A stretch of DNA of 64,000 bases from Chryseobacterium sp. 39-10 (GTDB lineage: Bacteria > Bacteroidota > Bacteroidia > Flavobacteriales > Weeksellaceae), in NCBI GenBank assembly GCA_001898255.1, contig MKTK01000038.1:437229-501228 (forward strand). Direction: 5' to 3'. The position numbers and the translations under genes were made by a program. Shown one piece after another: positions 43,832 through 51,448 of the stretch. Below the pieces are notes generated by a model. The model was not told where the DNA came from and ran no database searches. It saw only the letters and a program-made list of their open reading frames with translations. Numbering within the stretch: the first letter of the stretch is position 1; every line of letters begins with the position of its first letter.

Positions 43832-44074
43832 TTAATTCTGGTTCATTGATTCTTCAACCGAAGATTTAGCACTGTCCACTTTGTTTTGAACTTGTGATGC
43901 AACTTCGTTTGCTTTGTTTTTCAAATCATTTCCCCATTTGTTGACATTGTCTTTTGCAGTGTTAATTTTATCTTTTACTGCTTGTTGTTCTTCCGGCGTA
44001 GAATTTTTGTATTTCCACCAAGCTAAAGCGCCCAATCCTAATAAAGCCAGTAAGCCGTTTCTTTTTGTGCTCAT
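43832..44074 (-). CDS. Small YtxH-like membrane-anchored protein
   Basis: The 80-residue protein has a basic N-terminus, a short hydrophobic helix (about 7-20, LLALLGLGALAWW) and then a long polar amphipathic helix with repeated Lys/Asp/Asn/Val patterns, as in YtxH/DUF883-type proteins. Such proteins are often stress-induced. Function is unknown. It resembles in style the small protein at 48938, which also ends in a near-identical terminator. Confidence 0.75.
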   Translation of the reverse strand: MSTKRNGLLALLGLGALAWWKYKNSTPEEQQAVKDKINTAKDNVNKWGNDLKNKANEVASQVQNKVDSAKSSVEESMNQN

Positions 44075-44257
44075 AATATTTAATTTAAGTTATTGTTATT
44101 GAGAGTTATTGTATACGTCAATGATTGTAAAAACTGTGCCATTGCAGTTTGTCATCCCTTAAATTTTTGTTAAAATGCAGTTTCTTTGGTTACTATTGAT
44201 TTTTGAGCCATGTCAATGTACCTTTAATTGATCTCTCGTGGCAGGATTTTAAATGAA

Positions 44258-44282
44258 AATATCCGCCATGATGACGGATATT
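44258..44282 (-). terminator. Hairpin downstream of pruA
   Basis: AATATCCG (44258-44265) pairs with CGGATATT (44275-44282). It lies just past the pruA stop on the minus strand. T-run is weak. The rest of the gap 44075-44303 shows nothing else. Confidence 0.6.
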
Positions 44283-44303
44283 AAGTAAGTGATAATTTAA
44301 CGA

Positions 44304-45929
44304 TTAACCCAGAAATGGATATTTATAATCCTTAGGCGAAACAAACGTTTCTTTGATGGATCTTACAGATACCCAACGCAGTAAATTCATCTTTGAGCCC
44401 GCTTTGTCATTGGTTCCAGACGCTCTTGCGCCACCAAAAGGTTGTTGGCCAACAACTGCACCGGTTGGTTTATCGTTGATGTAAAAATTCCCTGAAGCAT
44501 TTTCCAAAGCTTTGTAGGCCTCGTCAATGGCATATCGGTCCTGAGCAAAAACAGAGCCGGTTAAAGAATAAGGAGAGGTTTGATCAACGATTTTCAACGT
44601 TTCTGACCAGTTTTTATCCTCGTACACGTACACGGAAAGAATGGGTCCGAAGATTTCTTCACACATCGATTCGTAATAGGGATCGGTAGCTTCGATGACA
44701 GTTGGTTCCACAAACCATCCTTTTTTGTCGTCGCATTTGCCACCAAGGATTACTTTGGCATCTTTTGCTTTCTTGGCGCGGTCGATATAGCCCTTGCATT
44801 TTTCGAACGAGTTTTTGTCAATCACAGCATTCACGAAATTAGAAGGGTCTTCAGGACTTCCCATTTTAATGGATTTCAGTTGAGACTCCATCACTTTCTT
44901 GACCTCTTTCCAAAGAGACTTGGGAATATAAGCTCGTGAAGCCGCAGAGCATTTTTGCCCCTGATATTCAAAAGCACCCCGAACCAAAGCGGTTGCTACT
45001 GCCTCCACATCAGCGGAAGAGTGAACCATTACAAAATCTTTACCACCGGTTTCTCCCACAATTCTGGGGTAGGTTTTATAGCGGTGAATATTGTCGCCCA
45101 TCATTTTCCACATTCCCTGAAAAACCTGAGTAGAGCCCGTAAAGTGGAGCGCTGCAAAATCGGGATGAGCAAGAACTTTTTCAGCGGTATCTTTTCCGTC
45201 AGTAAAAATCATGTTGATGACACCATCGGGTAGACCAGCTTCCATGAAAATATCCATAATTACTTTTGCAGAAAGAATCTGTTTGTCGGAAGGTTTCCAC
45301 ACCACCACATTTCCCATCATCGCCATACACGACGGTAAATTGCCGGAGATCGCCGTAAAATTGAAAGGCGTCACCGCAAAACAGAATCCTTCCAGAGGTC
45401 GATATTCTGCCCTGTTCCAAATCCCATGATCAGAAATCGGCTGTTCACTATACATTTCGGTCATAAACTCTACATTAAACCGTAGAAAATCGATCAGTTC
45501 GCATGCGGAGTCAATCTCTGCCTGATAAACATTTTTGCTTTGCCCAATCATGGTGGCAGCATTTAAACGGTCCCGATATGGCCCGGCGATTAAATCCGCC
45601 GCCTTCAAAAAAATAGAAGCACGTTGTTCCCATGCCAAGTTGCTCCATTGTGCTTTTGCTGCTAATGCGGCCTCAATGGCCTTATCAACATGCTCCATTG
45701 TTCCCTTGTGGTAAAAGCCGAAGGAATGTTGATGATCTTGCGGAGAATAAAGTGTTACCTGCTTTTTTGTCTTTACCTCATTTCCTCCGATGACCATTGG
45801 AATCTCAGTGTTTTCTTTCCACATTTTCTTGTAGGTAGAAATAAGCGATTTTACTTCCGTTGATCCTGGCTCATAAGTTCTGACGGGTTCGTTTATCGCG
45901 TACGGAACTTGTGAAATAGCTTTTGACAT
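44304..45929 (-). CDS. pruA: L-glutamate gamma-semialdehyde dehydrogenase
   Basis: This NAD-dependent enzyme oxidises glutamate-gamma-semialdehyde to glutamate in proline and arginine breakdown. The 541-residue protein is the single-function form, without proline dehydrogenase. It shows FAVTPFNFTAISGNL, VVWKPSDKQ, the catalytic Glu in GETGGKDFV and catalytic Cys in GQKCSAASRAYIP, and the closing GGARASGTNDKAG. A strong promoter lies directly upstream. Confidence 0.96.
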   Translation of the reverse strand: MSKAISQVPYAINEPVRTYEPGSTEVKSLISTYKKMWKENTEIPMVIGGNEVKTKKQVTLYSPQDHQHSFGFYHKGTMEHVDKAIEAALAAKAQWSNLAWEQRASIFLKAADLIAGPYRDRLNAATMIGQSKNVYQAEIDSACELIDFLRFNVEFMTEMYSEQPISDHGIWNRAEYRPLEGFCFAVTPFNFTAISGNLPSCMAMMGNVVVWKPSDKQILSAKVIMDIFMEAGLPDGVINMIFTDGKDTAEKVLAHPDFAALHFTGSTQVFQGMWKMMGDNIHRYKTYPRIVGETGGKDFVMVHSSADVEAVATALVRGAFEYQGQKCSAASRAYIPKSLWKEVKKVMESQLKSIKMGSPEDPSNFVNAVIDKNSFEKCKGYIDRAKKAKDAKVILGGKCDDKKGWFVEPTVIEATDPYYESMCEEIFGPILSVYVYEDKNWSETLKIVDQTSPYSLTGSVFAQDRYAIDEAYKALENASGNFYINDKPTGAVVGQQPFGGARASGTNDKAGSKMNLLRWVSVRSIKETFVSPKDYKYPFLG

Positions 45930-45964
45930 ATTTTTAATTTTTATTATTTTTTTTGCGAATGTTA

Positions 45965-45995
45965 CAAAGTTAAACGAAAAAATGGATGCTGCAAA
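45965..45995 (-). promoter_or_regulatory. Promoter of pruA
   Basis: On the minus strand TTTG (45992-45995) and TAACTTTG (45965-45972) are 19 bp apart, an excellent consensus match; leader of about 30 nt. Confidence 0.8.
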
Positions 45996-46012
45996 ACTAG
46001 CATGAGATGCGT

Positions 46013-46669
46013 TTAAACTCTATATTTTACCAATATTTTGTCGGTCACCGTTTTGCTAAAAGTTGCAGATTGATGACCGAATTTAACCGTCATCGAGTGG
46101 TCGTAGCTTTCAATGTCTAGTACTTCTATCCGCATTGCCAGTTCAAGTTTTTTCACATTAAGATAGTTGAGGAAATCATCATCTGAGCTCGTTACAGCAG
46201 TGAATACCACTGTGTCTCCTTTTGTACACTGACTAAGCTTTTGAAGATCCTGCGCTATAATATGTCCGTGTTTATCAGGAATAGGTTCTCCATGAGGATC
46301 AAATTTAGGATGATTAAGGATCTCGTCCATTTTATCGAAAAAAAGTTCGGAATGCACATGTTCCAGCTGCTCGGCAATTTCATGAACATTTTCCCAACCA
46401 ATATTCATTTTCTCCACCAGAAACATTTCTGTTAATCGATGCTTGCGAACGATGAGTGCTGCTTCTTTTTTCCCGAGATCGGTAATCTTTAATGGCTTAT
46501 AGCTTTCGTAGATAATCCATTTTTTATCGGCAAACTTCTTCATCATGTTATTCACACTCGGCATTTTCACGTGGAGAAATTTACTCAGTTCATTGACGGT
46601 GACTGTGTTATCGTCGTTGGCGAGATGAAAAATCGCCTTTAGATAGTTTTCTTCTGTTAGGGAAATCAT
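46013..46669 (-). CDS. mntR: DtxR/MntR-family metal-dependent transcriptional regulator
   Basis: The 218-residue protein has a winged-helix domain (about 1-60, SLTEENYLKAIFHLANDDN, VNELSKFLHVKMPSVNNMMKK), the metal-binding dimerisation domain (about 65-140, with ALIVRKHRLTEMFLVEKM and EQLEHVHSELFFDKMDEIL holding Glu/His ligands) and a C-terminal FeoA/SH3-like domain. It should sense Mn(II) or Fe(II). Its own promoter is covered by a perfect inverted repeat, so autoregulation is likely. No metal transporter gene is adjacent. Confidence 0.9.
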   Translation of the reverse strand: MISLTEENYLKAIFHLANDDNTVTVNELSKFLHVKMPSVNNMMKKFADKKWIIYESYKPLKITDLGKKEAALIVRKHRLTEMFLVEKMNIGWENVHEIAEQLEHVHSELFFDKMDEILNHPKFDPHGEPIPDKHGHIIAQDLQKLSQCTKGDTVVFTAVTSSDDDFLNYLNVKKLELAMRIEVLDIESYDHSMTVKFGHQSATFSKTVTDKILVKYRV

Positions 46670-46671
46670 GA

Positions 46672-46701
46672 TGTTAGATTATGATTATTGCAAATCTAAC
46701 A
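46672..46701 (-). promoter_or_regulatory. 9-bp perfect inverted repeat, candidate MntR operator
   Basis: TGTTAGATT (46672-46680) and AATCTAACA (46693-46701) are separated by 12 bp. The repeat starts 2 bp upstream of the mntR start codon and contains the -7 element TAGATTTG, so a bound protein would block transcription. The TTAG/CTAA ends recall DtxR-family operators. Confidence 0.72.
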
Positions 46702-46719
46702 ATTATTTATGACAACAAA
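46691..46719 (-). promoter_or_regulatory. Promoter of mntR
   Basis: On the minus strand TTTG (46716-46719) and TAGATTTG (46691-46698) are 17 bp apart. The -7 element lies inside the inverted repeat. Confidence 0.72.
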
Positions 46720-46748
46720 AATGACCGCCTCATTGTGATGAAGCGGTC
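46718..46748 (-). terminator. Orphan terminator-like hairpin upstream of mntR
   Basis: GACCGCCTCAT (46723-46733) pairs with ATGAAGCGGTC (46738-46748) with one mismatch. On the minus strand ATTTTTG follows, as in an intrinsic terminator, yet no minus-strand gene lies upstream. Confidence 0.5.
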
Positions 46749-46891
46749 GGAGTAATTCATTAAAAATCATGCTGCCGGAAGGTTGATGAAAAAACTTTAG
46801 AAAAAAGGCAGATTCTCTTTAACGCAACTTAGCAGTTATTAGTTTTTGATCTTTTCATAGGACAAAAATGGTTTTTTTTCTCACAATGTCA

Positions 46892-46909
46892 TACCGTGAT
46901 TTAACGGTA
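46892..46909. promoter_or_regulatory. Inverted repeat TACCGT-N6-ACGGTA
   Basis: Perfect 6-bp arms (46892-46897, 46904-46909) just upstream of the second copy of the repeated motif. TACCGTGA is shared with the 1527 region. Likely part of the same regulator site. Confidence 0.4.
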
Positions 46910-46917
46910 TTTTTATG

Positions 46918-46933
46918 CGTGAAATCACCTTTT
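46918..46933 (+). promoter_or_regulatory. Repeated motif CGTGAAATCACCTTTT, copy 2
   Basis: Identical to 1530-1545. It directly precedes a TAACTTTG promoter element at 46937-46944, whose predicted RNA start coincides with the ATG at 46949. Confidence 0.4.
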
Positions 46934-46948
46934 TTTTAACTTTGTGCC

Positions 46949-47977
46949 ATGAAATACTCTTTTAGAAATGATTATTCCGAAGGCGCTCATCCACGAATTT
47001 TGGAAGCGTTGGTTCAGCATAATTTTGATCAGCAGAATGGATATGGTAACGATGATTACTGTAAGATGGCGGCCCAGCTCATTAAACAAAAATCAGGTTG
47101 TGCATAGGCAGAAGTCCATTTTGTATCGGGAGGAACGCAGGCGAATCTGGTCGTCATTTCTGCTCTTTTGCGACCGCATGAAAGTATAATTTCTGCTGAT
47201 ACAGGCCATATTTTCACCAATGAAACAGGAGCCATTGAAGCGACCGGACATAAAGTAAATAGCATCCAAACCCTTGATGGAAAACTTCGCCCGGAGCAGG
47301 TTCAGGAGGTGCTCAATGCACACCACAATGTGCCGCATCAGGTGAAACCTAAATTGGTCTATATTTCGAATTCTACCGAAGTAGGAACCATTTACAGCAA
47401 AAGTGAGTTACAGGAACTGAGTCGTTTTTGCCATGAGCAAGATCTTTTTCTTTTTATGGATGGAGCGAGACTGGGACATGCGTTGACGGCAGAAACCAAC
47501 GATATTTCTCTGGAAGATATTGCAGCGCTAACCGATGTTTTTTATCTGGGCGGAACAAAAAATGGTGCACTTATCGGCGAAGCCATTGTTATTACAAATA
47601 GGGAACTGCAACCGGAGTTCGGCTTTCATCTTAAACAGAAGGGAGCTATGCTTGCCAAAGGTCGACTTCTAGGCATTCAATTTCAGGAACTTCTTCGTGA
47701 TGATCTTTATTTTCAGCTGGCAAAACTTGCCAATTTGCAGGCCATGAAAATTAAGAGTGCATTTCAAAGAAAAGCTTTTCCATTTCTGACGGAAACGTTT
47801 ACCAACCAAATTTTCCCGGTACTTGAACATACTCAAATTGAAATACTAGCCAGTGACTTTGAGTTTTACAGCTGGAAAAATCTGTCACCACAGCAATCTG
47901 CAATTCGGCTCATCACATCTTGGGCCACCAGTGACGAGGCCGTGCATGCATTGATTGAGTGTGTCGAGAAATTGTAA
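46949..47977 (+). pseudogene. Threonine aldolase-family gene interrupted by an in-frame TAG codon
   Basis: The frame starting at 46949 reads MKYSFRNDYSEGAHPRILEA, the normal start of a low-specificity threonine aldolase (beta-eliminating lyase family, PLP-dependent, threonine to glycine plus acetaldehyde). Codon 53 at 47105-47107 is TAG. The same frame continues with AEVHFVSGGTQANLVV, ADTGHIF and the PLP lysine in YLGGTKNGALIG to the stop at 47977. The whole would be 342 residues, full length. An internal restart (for example ATG 47168) would lose the GGTQAN phosphate-binding region. A nonsense mutation or a sequencing error is most likely. A shared palindromic motif lies upstream. Confidence 0.87.
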
Positions 47978-47982
47978 CAAAA

Positions 47983-48005
47983 AAACCGCCCTGTTTAGGC
48001 GGTTT
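47983..48005. terminator. Bidirectional terminator between the threonine aldolase pseudogene and fabI
   Basis: AAACCGCC (47983-47990) pairs with GGCGGTTT (47998-48005). It serves the convergent genes on both sides. Confidence 0.82.
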
Positions 48006-48036
48006 CTGTTGTTTTATTAAATGCTTTTTAAAGTAT

Positions 48037-48843
48037 TTAATCTTCATATTTCATGACCACTTTCTGAGAAACACCGGTATTGCTGAAACCGCCATCATTA
48101 AAGAGGTTTTGCATGGTGACCTTTTTGGTGAGATCAGAGAACATGGCCACACAATAGTTTGCACAATCCATTGCATCGGCGTTTCCAAGTGGAGACATAT
48201 CTTCGGCATAGCCCATGAATCCAGAGAACCCTTTAACACCACTGCCTGCAGTTGTCATGGTTGGTGATTGTGAAATGGTATTAACCCGCACTTTTCTTTC
48301 GCCCCAATAATAGCCAAAAGTTCTTGCAATGCTTTCGAGGTAGGATTTGTTATCGGCCATATCATTGTAATCTGGGAAAGTTCTTTGTGCTGCAATATAA
48401 GTGAGCGCAAGAATTGAACCCCATTCGCTCATACAGTTTTTTTCCCAAGCCACGCGCATCACTTTATGAAAGGAAACTGCCGAAACGTCCCATCCTTTTT
48501 CTAGCCAGTCGTAGTTCAGCTCGGTATAATGTTTTCCTTTTCGAACATTCACCGACATTCCGATGGAGTGGAGGATGAAGTCGATCTTCCCGAATTTGGC
48601 AATAGCGGCATCGAAAAGTTTTTCAAGATCTTCGAGCGAAGTGGCATCGGCGCCTATTACGTCGGAACCGGTTTTTTCTGCAAGTGCATTCAATTCACCC
48701 ATTCTCATTGCAATTGGTGCATTAGAAAGGATAAATTCTGCCCCTTCTTCGTGGCATCTTTCGGCCACTTTCCATGCGATCGATTGCTCGTTTAGCGCAC
48801 CGAAAATGATTCCTTTTTTACCTTTTAATAATCCGTATGACAT
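48037..48843 (-). CDS. fabI: Enoyl-[acyl-carrier-protein] reductase, FabI type
   Basis: FabI does the last reduction of each fatty-acid elongation cycle. The ATG at 48843 gives MSYGLLKGKKGIIFGALNEQ, the usual start; an upstream ATG at 48903 is rejected. The 268-residue protein has the FabI-type active-site Tyr-x6-Lys (YNDMADNK) after YIAAQRTFPD, and SQSPTMTTAGSGVKGF, the substrate loop and triclosan-binding region in other FabI proteins. A CAAAAGTA (minus TACTTTTG) element lies 16 bp upstream. Confidence 0.95.
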   Translation of the reverse strand: MSYGLLKGKKGIIFGALNEQSIAWKVAERCHEEGAEFILSNAPIAMRMGELNALAEKTGSDVIGADATSLEDLEKLFDAAIAKFGKIDFILHSIGMSVNVRKGKHYTELNYDWLEKGWDVSAVSFHKVMRVAWEKNCMSEWGSILALTYIAAQRTFPDYNDMADNKSYLESIARTFGYYWGERKVRVNTISQSPTMTTAGSGVKGFSGFMGYAEDMSPLGNADAMDCANYCVAMFSDLTKKVTMQNLFNDGGFSNTGVSQKVVMKYED

Positions 48844-48858
48844 ATTTATTATTTTGAA

Positions 48859-48866
48859 CAAAAGTA
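48859..48866 (-). promoter_or_regulatory. -7 element TACTTTTG for fabI
   Basis: Matches TAnnTTTG on the minus strand, 15 bp before the ATG at 48843. No clear -33 element. Confidence 0.45.
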
Positions 48867-48886
48867 AGAAATATATTGTTTTTCGC

Positions 48887-48919
48887 ATAAAAAAAGAAGC
48901 CAAATTGCTTTGGCTTCTT
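48887..48919 (-). terminator. Terminator of the small LEA-like gene
   Basis: AAGAAGCCAAA (48894-48904) pairs with TTTGGCTTCTT (48909-48919) around TTGC; a T-run follows on the minus strand. Confidence 0.85.
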
Positions 48920-48937
48920 CCCTATAGTGTGTTGTGA

Positions 48938-49237
48938 TTAGTTGGTCGCTTTTCTTATTTCTGCTTTTGCATCTTCAGCGGCATCTTTTGTTTTTTCCCA
49001 AGTGTCATCGGCAAAATCCTTCGTTTTTTCCCAAGCGTCAGAAACTGCGTCTTTGGTGTCTTCCCATTTATCGGAAATGTTTTCTTTTGCTTTGCTAAGC
49101 CATCCTTCTAAATTGGCCTCCTGGTTTTTATCGCGTTGTTCACGGATATACTCTTTTGCTTTTTCCGCATAATCATTTAATTTCCATTGCGCTTTGTTTA
49201 CTGTATTTTCTGCTTTGTTGAAATCTTGTGTGTCCAT
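48938..49237 (-). CDS. Small LEA-like/amphipathic-helix protein
   Basis: The 99-residue protein is hydrophilic and built of imperfect 11-residue helical repeats such as AWEKTKDFADDTWEKTKDAAEDA, like LEA group 3 or CsbD/YtxH-type stress proteins. The window shows no signal peptide or membrane segment. It could protect proteins or membranes under drying or osmotic stress, which is inference from the repeat style. Function unproven. Confidence 0.75.
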   Translation of the reverse strand: MDTQDFNKAENTVNKAQWKLNDYAEKAKEYIREQRDKNQEANLEGWLSKAKENISDKWEDTKDAVSDAWEKTKDFADDTWEKTKDAAEDAKAEIRKATN

Positions 49238-49396
49238 CTCTATTGATTTTAAATTATTGAAAATGTGATTTGTTGTTATCGTAGGGGCAATAATTATTCC
49301 ACGAGTGGCATAATGAATGTTAAAATTCTATAAAATTGTAGCACGCCTCTATTTCAACTGTTGATATATTTTTCTCGAAAATCGAAAACAGAACCC

Positions 49397-49404
49397 TATA
49401 TTTG
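49397..49404 (+). promoter_or_regulatory. -7 element TATATTTG of tag
   Basis: Only 3 bp separate the element from the ATG at 49408, so the predicted RNA start falls on or next to the start codon and the mRNA would be leaderless. Confidence 0.5.
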
Positions 49405-49407
49405 GGT

Positions 49408-49968
49408 ATGGAAAAGCTACGCTGCGCCTGGTGCGAGAAGGACGATTTGTACCGCGATTATCATGATCTGGAATGGGGGAAACCTGTGTATGATGATGAA
49501 ACTATTTTTGAGTTTTTACTATTGGAAAGTTTTCAGGCGGGCCTGTCTTGGTACACGATTCTGAAGAAACGCGATCATTTTCGAATAGCATTTGACGATT
49601 TTGACTATAAGAAAATTGCTCTATACTCCGATAAGAAACATGAACAGTTGATGCAGGATGCAGGAATTATCCGAAACCGGCTCAAAATCTCAGCGACAAT
49701 CAATAATGCCCAAAAGTTCATGGAAGTGCAGAAGGAATTCGTTAGCTTTTCTAACTATGTTTGGGGCTTTGTTGATGGAAAACCGATTGACAAGCACCCG
49801 AAAACTTTGGCAGATGTGCCCGCAACAACTGCGGTTTCTGATGCTTTGGCAAAAGATTTAAAAAAGCGGGGATTTAAATTTCTGGGCTCTACCGTTATAT
49901 ATGCCTATATGCAGGCAACTGGCATGGTGAATGATCATGTGACCAACTGCCATAGCAGGAAAAAATAA
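49408..49968 (+). CDS. tag: DNA-3-methyladenine glycosylase I
   Basis: Tag removes 3-methyladenine from alkylated DNA. The ATG at 49408 gives MEKLRCAWCEKDDLYRDYHD; the WC and the D-x-x-YHD-x-EWG pattern (YHDLEWGKPVYDD) are typical, as are ESFQAGLSW and the C-terminal FKFLGSTVIYAYMQATGMVNDH with zinc-ligand Cys/His (about NCHSRK). The 186-residue length is normal. It is a single-gene unit ending at a bidirectional terminator. Confidence 0.95.
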   Translation: MEKLRCAWCEKDDLYRDYHDLEWGKPVYDDETIFEFLLLESFQAGLSWYTILKKRDHFRIAFDDFDYKKIALYSDKKHEQLMQDAGIIRNRLKISATINNAQKFMEVQKEFVSFSNYVWGFVDGKPIDKHPKTLADVPATTAVSDALAKDLKKRGFKFLGSTVIYAYMQATGMVNDHVTNCHSRKK

Positions 49969-49994
49969 ATTCCTGAACATCGATTCAGGAATTT
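49967..49994. terminator. Bidirectional terminator between tag and the nucleoside phosphorylase gene
   Basis: AAATTCCTGA (49967-49976) pairs with TCAGGAATTT (49985-49994); it overlaps the tag stop codon. Confidence 0.82.
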
Positions 49995-50040
49995 AGTGAT
50001 TTTTGTTGAGCCGTATACAATGATCTGGCTTTTCAATTTT

Positions 50041-50895
50041 TTAGGGAATAATTCTTTCCAACACCCACTCAATCATATTTTTTTCTGATGCATGGTGGTC
50101 GGCAGAAAACTCGCCTCGCCGCCTGTTGGCAATGACGCAATTAACTGTTAATGCCTTGTGGCCGAGTAATTTAGCGAGCCCGTAGATTGCCGATGTTTCC
50201 ATTTCGAAATTGCTGATACCTAAATTATTTAATGTTTCCAGGAACTGATCGTCAATCGCTTTTAGGCGAAGTTGTCTTCCTTGTGGTGCATAAAATCCCG
50301 GAAAAGTGGCGGTATTGCCATGGTACTTTGCGTCTTTGTAATATTCGGCAATATCTGCTGCCCAATCCGAAAAATAAAGCATCGGTTTGATTTTTTCGTA
50401 GGGAAATTTCTCCAGGAAATTCTTGGAGAACTCATTTTCAAAATGATAATCGGAATAGAAATGAAGCAATCCATCTAATCCCACTACATTTTGCGTCACC
50501 AACATATTGTCAACTTCAACCTCAGGGTTAACGCTTCCGCAGGTGCCTAAGCGAAAAAGTTCAAGTGCTGTATGATCGGTTTTGAATTCCTTTTGCTTTA
50601 AATCAATATTCACCAAAGCATCCAGTTCATTCATCACAATATCTATGTTTTCAGTACCTATTCCGGTAGACATCACGGTGATTCTTTCTCCACGCAGCGT
50701 GCCTGTATGGGTATAAAATTCGCGTTTGTTTTTCTTAACATCAATGGTGTCGAAGTATTTAGAAACTTTGGGTACACGATCCGGATCGCCCACCAGGATT
50801 ACTTTCCCAGCTAAATCTTCGGGCAATAGATTGAGGTGATAGACGCTTCCGTCTTCGTTAAGAACAAGCTCGGAAGCTGCAAGTTTATTGAGCAT
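50041..50895 (-). CDS. Nucleoside phosphorylase, uridine phosphorylase-like
   Basis: The 284-residue protein belongs to the PNP/UDP family: VILVGDPDRVPKVSKYF, STGIGTENIDIVMNEL, the RLGTCGSVNPEVEVDN segment and the C-terminal FEMETSAIYGLAKLLGH. These enzymes split nucleosides with phosphate to a base and ribose-1-phosphate. The closing region lacks enough family signatures to choose uridine over purine substrates firmly. Transcribed away from tag; yciH lies upstream on the same strand. Confidence 0.86.
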   Translation of the reverse strand: MLNKLAASELVLNEDGSVYHLNLLPEDLAGKVILVGDPDRVPKVSKYFDTIDVKKNKREFYTHTGTLRGERITVMSTGIGTENIDIVMNELDALVNIDLKQKEFKTDHTALELFRLGTCGSVNPEVEVDNMLVTQNVVGLDGLLHFYSDYHFENEFSKNFLEKFPYEKIKPMLYFSDWAADIAEYYKDAKYHGNTATFPGFYAPQGRQLRLKAIDDQFLETLNNLGISNFEMETSAIYGLAKLLGHKALTVNCVIANRRRGEFSADHHASEKNMIEWVLERIIP

Positions 50896-50921
50896 GATAT
50901 GTATATTTTTAAATTAAAAAA

Positions 50922-50947
50922 ACCTTTAAAAAAAGGATTTTAAAGGT
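50922..50947 (-). terminator. Weak hairpin between yciH and the phosphorylase gene
   Basis: ACCTTTAAA (50922-50930) pairs with TTTAAAGGT (50939-50947). AT-rich and short; it may end part of the yciH transcript. Confidence 0.55.
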
Positions 50948-50984
50948 AAGGAGAATTTTTAGGTTGGTAAAATATTATTTAAAA

Positions 50985-51308
50985 TTACCCACCGACCCGT
51001 TTGGTTTTGTAGCCCATTTCGTGGAGCATCTTCATGATCTTATCCCGATTGTCGCCCTGTATAACGATGGTTCCGTCTTTTTCTGATCCACCAATACCGA
51101 GTGTTGTTTTAATTTTTTTTGATATTTTTTTCAGTTCATCATCACTGCCTTCAAAACCTTCGATTAGGGTAACGGGTTTCCCATTTCTACCTTTTTTCTC
51201 GAATTTGCAGACAAGCGGTTCCTTTTGCACAAATTTTTCCTCCGGCATTTCGAAATCCTGCTCTTCATGGTCGGGGAAAAGATTTTTTAATTGGTCTCGT
51301 AATTCCAT
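50985..51308 (-). CDS. yciH: SUI1-family translation factor YciH
   Basis: The 107-residue protein has a flexible acidic N-terminus and a SUI1/eIF1 fold from about residue 33, with KPVTLIEGFEGSDDEL and LGIGGSEKDGTIVIQGDNRDKI, the conserved loops. YciH-like factors act in start-codon selection in E. coli under stress. Single gene; a bacterial eIF1 homologue of this kind is common in flavobacteria. Confidence 0.92.
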   Translation of the reverse strand: MELRDQLKNLFPDHEEQDFEMPEEKFVQKEPLVCKFEKKGRNGKPVTLIEGFEGSDDELKKISKKIKTTLGIGGSEKDGTIVIQGDNRDKIMKMLHEMGYKTKRVGG

Positions 51309-51368
51309 GGGACAAAATTATAAAATTATAGGCAAAGCGCAGTTTAATAAGATTAGCATTGTGGCTAA

Positions 51369-51386
51369 CTGTCATATAATTAATGG
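51369..51386 (+). promoter_or_regulatory. Pho-box-like site upstream of pstS
   Basis: CTGTCATA at 51369-51376 equals one half of the E. coli PHO box; the second half (TAATGG) matches poorly. It lies about 50 bp upstream of the TAATTTTG element, a plausible place for a PhoB-like activator, but a chance match is possible. Confidence 0.3.
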
Positions 51387-51427
51387 TTTATTCATTTTAT
51401 TTTAAAATGCAGTTCATCTTTTAATGG

Positions 51428-51435
51428 TAATTTTG
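51428..51435 (+). promoter_or_regulatory. -7 element TAATTTTG of the pst operon
   Basis: Matches TAnnTTTG and would give a 7-8 nt leader before the ATG at 51449. No good -33 element. Confidence 0.45.
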
Positions 51436-51448
51436 AAGATAATTTGAA

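Noticed and set aside
47105-47107. TAG as a recoded (pyrrolysine or selenocysteine-like) codon
   Set aside because: TAG recoding needs a pyl system unknown in this group, the enzyme family has no special residue there, and no recoding element is visible. A nonsense change or read error explains it better.
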